A program made the position numbers and the translations under genes. The notes under the pieces are model-generated. The model searched no databases and was not told the DNA's origin. It was given only the letters and a program-made list of their open reading frames with translations. A stretch of DNA of 11,571 nucleotides, from contig URWL01000030.1 in NCBI GenBank assembly GCA_900551465.1, positions 1 to 11,571 of the forward strand. Direction: 5' to 3'. Within the stretch, counting starts at the first letter, position 1; every line of letters begins with the position of its first letter. Source of the DNA: an uncultured Blautia sp. (GTDB lineage Bacteria; Bacillota; Clostridia; Lachnospirales; Lachnospiraceae). This document shows, piece by piece, positions 7,153 to 11,571 of this stretch.

Positions 7153-7201
7153 AAAAAACACCTCCGAAGAATATCGATTCAACGCGATAGTCCCCGGAGG
7201 C
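7153..7201 (-). terminator. Terminator between the sugar-binding protein and isomerase genes
   Basis: On the minus strand CCTCCG (7200-7195) pairs with CGGAGG (7166-7161), and an inner stem TATCG/CGATA (7189-7185 with 7176-7172) lies across an internal loop. The hairpin is followed by TTTTTT (7158-7153). It begins 12 bases after the binding-protein stop and ends 29 bases before the isomerase start, so it is expected to lower expression of the two enzymes relative to the importer. Confidence 0.82.
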
Positions 7202-7213
7202 AGTTATCATTTA

Positions 7214-8131
7214 TCACTTCACATCTTCTGCTTTAATTACAGAAACACCTGTATCTGTCACTTCACCTCCAAGATCCTCTCCATTAATTGCTTTTACTGC
7301 TGCTTTAACGCCTTCTGCGCCCATTACATCTGGATTCTGTGCCATCGTACACACAAGATATCCGTCTTTAACCAGATTCAGGATTGTATCAGATTTATCA
7401 AATCCTACTCCAAGAACACTGTCACTTCCAGATGCCTTGATTGCATTTCCTGTACCAACTGTACAGCCTTCATTTGTTCCAAAAATACCAACAACACCCT
7501 GAGTGATGTAGTTTTCTGCAATAGACTGAGATTTTGCTGCATCACCTTCACTGTACTGTGTTTCAAGAACCTCAAAATCTGTATCCTCAAATACACTTCT
7601 GAAGCCTGCTTCACGATCAAGCGTAGACTGAGATGCTGCATTGGTATTAATAATGCCAATAGAACCGGATGTTACGCCTTTATCCTCCAGTGCTTTTTTC
7701 AGTTCTTCTCCGGCTTTTTCTCCGCCTGCCTTATTATCTGTAGAAAAAGTAGCTTCTGCTTCCACATTTGCAGGAGAGTCAACATAAACAATCTTGATAC
7801 CTGCTGCTTCAGCCTCTTTCAAAGACCCTGAAATAGCATCCGGTCCATTTGCAGCTACAATAATAGCCTGATAGCCGCCTGCAATTGCATTGTTTACACA
7901 TTCAATCTGCTGTGCATCATCTTTTGTGTTCGGAGCCATATAATCAACAGTGACCTCTTCTTTTTTTGCTTCTTCCTGTGCGCCTTCATTTAAGGTTACC
8001 CAATGCTGATCAATAGAGTCCATTGTGATCAGAGCAATTTTTTCCCCTTTTGCAAATACACTTGTTGCACCTGTAAAGCATCCTGCTGCTACGGCCATAC
8101 TGCAAAGTACTGCTAACACCTTTTTCTTCAT
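7214..8131 (-). CDS. Sugar ABC transporter substrate-binding protein (ribose type)
   Basis: A 305-residue type I periplasmic-binding fold (Peripla_BP_4 group), which delivers the sugar to the importer outside the membrane. An N-terminal export signal (KKK, then a hydrophobic stretch 5-17) is followed by either a weak lipobox ending AAGC with C18 or a signal peptidase I site after SVFA at 24-27. Conserved elements include DSIDQHW at 38-44, DAQQIECVNNAI at 72-83, VDSP at 117-120, QSTLDREAGF with R173 at 168-177, GTNEGCTVG at 218-226, GFDKSD at 243-248 and AQNP at 264-267. Together they place it with ribose/pentose/galactose binders without fixing the ligand. The start at 8131 has a near-perfect AAAGGAGG. 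It lies 91 bases after the permease gene, with a hairpin in the gap, and a terminator follows it. The order ATPase-permease-binding protein is that of the rbsACB genes. Confidence 0.93.
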   Translation of the reverse strand: MKKKVLAVLCSMAVAAGCFTGATSVFAKGEKIALITMDSIDQHWVTLNEGAQEEAKKEEVTVDYMAPNTKDDAQQIECVNNAIAGGYQAIIVAANGPDAISGSLKEAEAAGIKIVYVDSPANVEAEATFSTDNKAGGEKAGEELKKALEDKGVTSGSIGIINTNAASQSTLDREAGFRSVFEDTDFEVLETQYSEGDAAKSQSIAENYITQGVVGIFGTNEGCTVGTGNAIKASGSDSVLGVGFDKSDTILNLVKDGYLVCTMAQNPDVMGAEGVKAAVKAINGEDLGGEVTDTGVSVIKAEDVK

Positions 8132-8171
8132 TTTAAAATCCTCCTTTTTTTACATTATATAGTTTTTTATA

Positions 8172-8197
8172 TTACATATCGTACCCCTACGATGTAA
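8172..8197 (-). promoter_or_regulatory. Intercistronic hairpin between permease and binding-protein genes
   Basis: TTACAT and CGTA pair with TACG and ATGTAA around a GGGG loop, with a two-base bulge, on the minus strand. No T-tract follows, so it is not a standard terminator. It may be an mRNA processing or stabilising element that raises the level of the downstream binding protein. An AT-rich TATAAT lies between the hairpin and the ribosome site, without a convincing -35. Confidence 0.5.
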
Positions 8198-8222
8198 CAT
8201 ACCTGTTTTACAACCTGAAATC

Positions 8223-9218
8223 TTACTTTTTGTGTGCTCTCAGTTCAGAAAGAAGAACTGCACCAACAACAATAACACCAATTACAATTCGCTGCATGCC
8301 AACCTGTGCACCAATCATATTCAGTCCGTTTTCCAGCGTCTGCCATAATCCCGCACCTGCAAATGTCCCCAAAAGGATACCAGCGCCTCCAAGAGGAGAA
8401 ACACCACCGATAACACCAGATGCGACACCATACATTTCATACATATTTCCCGCTTCCATGTTTCCCATGCCAGCCTGTGCACAAAGAATCAGACCTACGA
8501 TCCAGCAGCAAACTGCACTGACCACATACACCTTAATAGTTGTTTTTACAACATCTACTCCGGAAAGACGGGCTGCATCTACATTTGATCCTACCGCATA
8601 TATATGTCTTCCTGTAAATGTCTTGGACATAATAAAGAAAAAGATAAGGAATACGATCAATGCAATCCAGAAAGTATTGTATACTCCAAAGGTCTTCCCA
8701 TAATAAAAAATATTGGAGAATCTGTCAGCCGCCTCTTTACCAATTCCTGTTGCAAGAGCATCTGTATTTCTGTTCCCATTTACCATATAGGAGATTCCTC
8801 GTCCTACAAACATGGTTCCAAGTGTTGCAATAAATGGAGGGAGTTTAAACTTTCCAACCAGTACGCCGCTGATTACGCCAAGTGCCAGACAGCATACCAG
8901 AGCAATCAGACATGCCAATACTGGCGTCATACCTTTTGTCATCAGTGTTGCAGAAATCATTGCACTGACTGCAACTACAGAACCAATAGAAAGATCCACA
9001 TTTCCAGTGATCATAACATAACTCTGAGCAACACCAACAAGTAAATATTTTGACATAGATCTAAGAAGATTTATAATGTTTTGTCCGGAAAACACTGAAG
9101 GATTGATGATACCGAATACAATATAAATAATGATCAGTCCTGCAAAAGCTGTAAGAGCAGCTCCCATTCCCCGGATAGATAAGAATTTTTTTAATGCTGT
9201 CTGTTCTTTTCTGTTCAT
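8223..9218 (-). CDS. Sugar ABC transporter permease (RbsC-like)
   Basis: A 331-residue integral membrane protein of the BPD_transp_2 family (ribose/xylose/galactose permeases), with about eight to ten predicted helices. Family motifs are GNVDLSIGS at 72-80, LPPFIATLGTM at 126-136, YAVGSNVDAARLSGVDV at 207-223 (the ATPase-coupling loop) and GGVSPLGGAG at 271-280. It forms the channel of the importer with the adjacent ATPase and binding protein. The start ATG at 9218 has AAGGGG upstream and follows the ATPase stop after one base (TAA-A-ATG), which implies translational coupling. A GTG at 9233 in the same frame is a less likely start because it lacks a ribosome site. Confidence 0.93.
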   Translation of the reverse strand: MNRKEQTALKKFLSIRGMGAALTAFAGLIIIYIVFGIINPSVFSGQNIINLLRSMSKYLLVGVAQSYVMITGNVDLSIGSVVAVSAMISATLMTKGMTPVLACLIALVCCLALGVISGVLVGKFKLPPFIATLGTMFVGRGISYMVNGNRNTDALATGIGKEAADRFSNIFYYGKTFGVYNTFWIALIVFLIFFFIMSKTFTGRHIYAVGSNVDAARLSGVDVVKTTIKVYVVSAVCCWIVGLILCAQAGMGNMEAGNMYEMYGVASGVIGGVSPLGGAGILLGTFAGAGLWQTLENGLNMIGAQVGMQRIVIGVIVVGAVLLSELRAHKK

Positions 9219-9219
9219 T

Positions 9220-10737
9220 TTATTCCCCTTCACTGTCTGAAATATTTTTGTTTTTAAAAGCTGTCGCCATTTTCAAAATGCTATCCTGAGTAGCCTCTGC
9301 TGCAGTAAGCTCTCCGGTTATCCTGCCGTCACACATAACAATAATCCTGTCTGCCAGTCCCATAACTTCTGGCATTTCGGACGAAACAAACATTACGGCA
9401 ATTCCCTGCTTTTTCAACTGGTTCATCAGATTATATATCTCAACCTTAGCACCAACATCAATTCCCCTGGTAGGTTCATCAAAAATGACAACCCTGGAAT
9501 TTCTAGCAAGCCATTTGCCAACTACTACTTTCTGCTGATTTCCGCCAGAAAGATTACCAGAATCAATCTCAACATTAGGAGTCTTAATCTGAAAATCTTT
9601 TACAATCTTTTCACACAGCTTCTCTTCTTTTGATGAATTTACAATTCCATGTTTCCCGATCAGATCAAGATTGGGCAGCGCCATATTATGACGTATACTC
9701 AGTTTCGTGCAGAGACCATCTTTCTTCCTGTCTTCCGGAGCTAGTACAACACCATTTCGGATGGCATCCCGTGGACAGTTGATTTTAACCTCCTTGCCAT
9801 CTACATAAATCTCACCGCTTTCCTTAGGATCCACTCCAAAGATTGCTCTGGTGGTCTCGGTTCTTCCAGCACCCATCAGTCCTGCAAAACCCACGATTTC
9901 TCCTTCATAGACAGAAAAATTAATATCACGGACCATTTTTCCCGCATTCAGGTTGCGAACCTCAAATACTTTTTTTCCCTTTTCACACTGAACTCGTGGA
10001 AATTTCTCCTTAATTTCACGTCCAACCATATAAGAAATCATCTTATCCATAGTAAGCTCTTTAAAATCACCGGACATAATATACTGACCATCTCGCATAA
10101 TAGTAACTCTGTCTACAATATGCTGAAATTCTTCCAGTCTGTGGGATATGTATACTATACCATGTCCTTCTTTTTTTAATTTTCGAATAATTCGGAATAA
10201 TTCATCTATTTCTTTAGAAGTAAGCGCTGATGTCGGCTCATCCATAATCAGTATTTTTGCATTGATTGAAAGTGCCTTGGCAATCTCTACCATCTGCTGT
10301 TTAGAAACCGGAAGATCACCTACACTCTCCCATGGTTTAATATTAATTCCCAATTCATCCAGAATCTTCTGCGCCTCTGCTTCCATTGTTCTGTTATCAA
10401 TGCAGAACTTTCCTCTCAATTCACGTCCAAGATAAATATTCTCTGCAACCGAAAGATGTTTACACATATTCAGTTCCTGATGGATGATTGCAACTCCAAG
10501 CTGCTGTGCCTTTTTAGGATTCAAATCCTCACATACATTTCCATTGATCTTAACAGTTCCACTATCCTTAGTGTAAACTCCACTGAGGATTTTCATTAAA
10601 GTCGATTTGCCGGCACCGTTTTCACCAATCAGAGCCATTACCTCTCCAGAACGAAGTTCAAAGTTAACATGATCAAGTGCCTTAACACCTGGAAAGCGTT
10701 TACAGATATCTGTCATTGATACTATCACTTCATTCAT
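9220..10737 (-). CDS. Sugar ABC transporter ATP-binding protein (RbsA-like, two nucleotide-binding domains)
   Basis: A 505-residue protein with two fused ABC ATPase domains, the normal design and length for RbsA/XylG/MglA. Domain 1 (about 4-240) has Walker A GENGAGKS at 38-45, Q-loop Q87, signature LPVSKQQ at 142-148 and Walker B LIMDEP at 163-168. Domain 2 (about 256-495) has the family's usual degenerate Walker A GLMGAGRTE at 286-294, signature LSGGNQQ at 396-402 and Walker B VVIFDEP at 416-422. It powers sugar import on the cytoplasmic face. The start at 10737 is preceded by GGAGG with seven bases of spacing. It is the first gene after a strong promoter and operator, and is translationally coupled to the permease. 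The domains are typical of carbohydrate uptake but do not define the sugar. Confidence 0.94.
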   Translation of the reverse strand: MNEVIVSMTDICKRFPGVKALDHVNFELRSGEVMALIGENGAGKSTLMKILSGVYTKDSGTVKINGNVCEDLNPKKAQQLGVAIIHQELNMCKHLSVAENIYLGRELRGKFCIDNRTMEAEAQKILDELGINIKPWESVGDLPVSKQQMVEIAKALSINAKILIMDEPTSALTSKEIDELFRIIRKLKKEGHGIVYISHRLEEFQHIVDRVTIMRDGQYIMSGDFKELTMDKMISYMVGREIKEKFPRVQCEKGKKVFEVRNLNAGKMVRDINFSVYEGEIVGFAGLMGAGRTETTRAIFGVDPKESGEIYVDGKEVKINCPRDAIRNGVVLAPEDRKKDGLCTKLSIRHNMALPNLDLIGKHGIVNSSKEEKLCEKIVKDFQIKTPNVEIDSGNLSGGNQQKVVVGKWLARNSRVVIFDEPTRGIDVGAKVEIYNLMNQLKKQGIAVMFVSSEMPEVMGLADRIIVMCDGRITGELTAAEATQDSILKMATAFKNKNISDSEGE

Positions 10738-10778
10738 TAACTATCCTCCAAACTGCTCTTTTTAGTAAAACATTCTAA

Positions 10779-10799
10779 TTAGTAAATTTAATTTACTAA
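10779..10799 (-). promoter_or_regulatory. Palindromic operator at the importer promoter
   Basis: A perfect inverted repeat: TTAGTAAAT, three bases, then ATTTACTAA. It begins two bases downstream of the -10 box and covers the predicted transcription start, the classic place for a repressor. The TTAG...CTAA ends and AT-rich arms resemble sites of ROK-family sugar repressors (XylR/NagC type), though no regulator gene is in the window. A partial copy, TTTAGTAAAA, lies at 10761-10770. Confidence 0.7.
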
Positions 10800-10800
10800 A

Positions 10801-10829
10801 ATAGTAGCATGTATTGTATTTTTCGTCAA
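10801..10829 (-). promoter_or_regulatory. Promoter of the sugar importer operon
   Basis: On the minus strand there is a -35 TTGACG (10824-10829), a 17-base spacer and a -10 TACTAT (10801-10806) preceded by TGC, an extended -10. The predicted start falls in the palindrome at 10779-10799. The leader to the ATG at 10737 is about 58 bases. Confidence 0.75.
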
Positions 10830-10944
10830 TACTTTCTTGTGACTTTAATTGTTTTTTATCAGTATTGCACAAATTCAATCCGAAAAATATGTATAATATC
10901 CTGTTTTTCTTTCCAATCTGCAGCCCAGAAATTAAAGTTTTTTC

Positions 10945-11571
10945 TTATATATATTGAATGATGCTCTGCACCTGCTGCAATGATTCTACTAGCCCTGCCG
11001 AAACAAGAGAGTGAAGCGCTGCTCCAAAAGCTGCTTCTTCCTGACATTTTGGAATACTCAGCTTCATTCCAAACATTTTTTCCGCCAATTCCTGCATAAG
11101 GCTATTTCTGCGAATTCCATTTCCTGATCCGACAAGATTAATTGCTTTATCTCCTGTCATCTGGCACATTTCCTGATACATACCATAAAGTTCCTTCAGA
11201 ATTCCCCAAAGCATTCCTACAGTCATGGAACCAGGCGTAAAATTTTCTATGCCAATATTTGAAATGCTTCCTCTCTCTGTCGGATCTGTTCTTGTTCCAG
11301 AAAAAGTAGTTCGAATCTTCCACACACTTTCAAGTCCTGCTTTTTCCATATAGGCTCTGGCCTGTTTTTCCATAATTTCATACAGAGAATTCTCCACAGG
11401 ATTTTTTCCTGGCATTTCTGATATCTGACGATAAAACTGTTCCAGCATGGCATAAGCACGCCCGCCACAAAGACTGGAACCCGCCAGGATATAAGAATCT
11501 TTTGTACATGGACGAAGTTCAATAGATCCTTCTGTTCCGTAAAATGTCCCTGTTCCATAGGACACCTGACT
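10945..11571 (-). CDS. FGGY-family carbohydrate kinase, sedoheptulokinase-like (partial, N-terminus missing)
   Basis: The C-terminal 208 residues of a kinase that runs off the right edge of the window; the frame is open to base 11571, so the internal GTG at 11565 is not its start. The visible part begins with SYGTGTFYG, the phosphate-binding turn that opens the second FGGY domain. It continues with LAGSSLCGGRAYAMLEQF, GTRTDPTERGSISNI, the adenosine-side motif GSGNGIRRNSLMQ and the end motif EEAAFGAALHSL. The GSGNGxRxN and GTRxxP patterns point, from memory, to the sedoheptulokinase-like branch rather than to xylulokinase or glycerol kinase. Family members phosphorylate sugars, often ketoses, with ATP in the cytoplasm. 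It stops 207 bases before the ATPase gene with no clear terminator between. It may share regulation with the importer and act after the isomerase. Confidence 0.82.
   Translation of the reverse strand, partial: SQVSYGTGTFYGTEGSIELRPCTKDSYILAGSSLCGGRAYAMLEQFYRQISEMPGKNPVENSLYEIMEKQARAYMEKAGLESVWKIRTTFSGTRTDPTERGSISNIGIENFTPGSMTVGMLWGILKELYGMYQEMCQMTGDKAINLVGSGNGIRRNSLMQELAEKMFGMKLSIPKCQEEAAFGAALHSLVSAGLVESLQQVQSIIQYI

Noticed and set aside
7049..7831. Long plus-strand open frame opposite the isomerase and binding-protein genes
   Set aside because: Its translation is rich in cysteine, isoleucine and histidine without any motif, and it runs antisense to two well-recognised genes and through a terminator hairpin.
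10827..10867. 7-bp inverted repeat CAATACT/AGTATTG around the importer -35 region
   Set aside because: The arms are 27 bases apart in AT-rich DNA, so chance occurrence is likely. It does not form a terminator for the kinase gene, and the nearby perfect palindrome is a better operator.
1..11571. CRISPR arrays, insertion sequences, prophage genes, toxin-antitoxin or defence systems
   Set aside because: No regularly spaced repeats, transposase, integrase or defence domains were seen on either strand.

Overview
The window looks like a chromosomal segment of a low-to-mid GC Firmicute, most likely a gut Clostridia of the Lachnospiraceae type. The reasons are clean AGGAGG-type ribosome binding sites, sigma-A promoters, rbs-like sugar ABC genes, DUF3784 and TRIC/UPF0126 proteins, and an Rnf/folate-type redox protein as found in acetogens. 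This placement is inferred from gene content and style, not from a marker gene. Every gene I can support lies on the minus strand; nothing points to phage, insertion sequences or CRISPR.

Reading in the direction of transcription (high to low coordinates), the right half is a sugar-uptake and catabolism locus. It holds the C-terminal half of an FGGY ketose kinase (sedoheptulokinase-like, cut by the window edge), a ribose-type ABC importer (two-domain ATPase, permease, solute-binding protein), a YihS/mannose-isomerase-like member of the N-acylglucosamine 2-epimerase superfamily, and a LacX-type aldose 1-epimerase. The importer has a clear promoter (TTGACG-17-TACTAT with an extended -10), and a perfect 9-3-9 inverted repeat lies at its start site, so it is probably repressor controlled. 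A hairpin plus T-tract terminator separates the binding protein from the isomerase, so the two enzymes probably depend on read-through. Together the proteins suggest import of an aldose, mutarotation, aldose-to-ketose isomerisation, then phosphorylation of the ketose. The sugar is unknown: two residues that I recall as contacting sulfonate in sulfoquinovose isomerase are replaced here, which argues against a sulfoquinovose pathway.

In the middle are a tRNA-Trp(CCA) gene with a consensus promoter and a terminator, then a small DUF3784 membrane protein with its own promoter and terminator. Next come a MATE efflux pump and a TRIC-family (UPF0126) membrane protein, probably one operon.

The left end carries a complete 666-residue protein that joins an N-terminal MetV-like cysteine-rich domain (methylenetetrahydrofolate reductase partner) to a full RnfC module. 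It has its own extended -10 promoter and a 10-bp perfect hairpin in the leader. It stops two bases from the window edge, so its downstream partner (metF or the rnfDGEAB genes) is not visible. No stretch longer than 300 bases lacks a gene.
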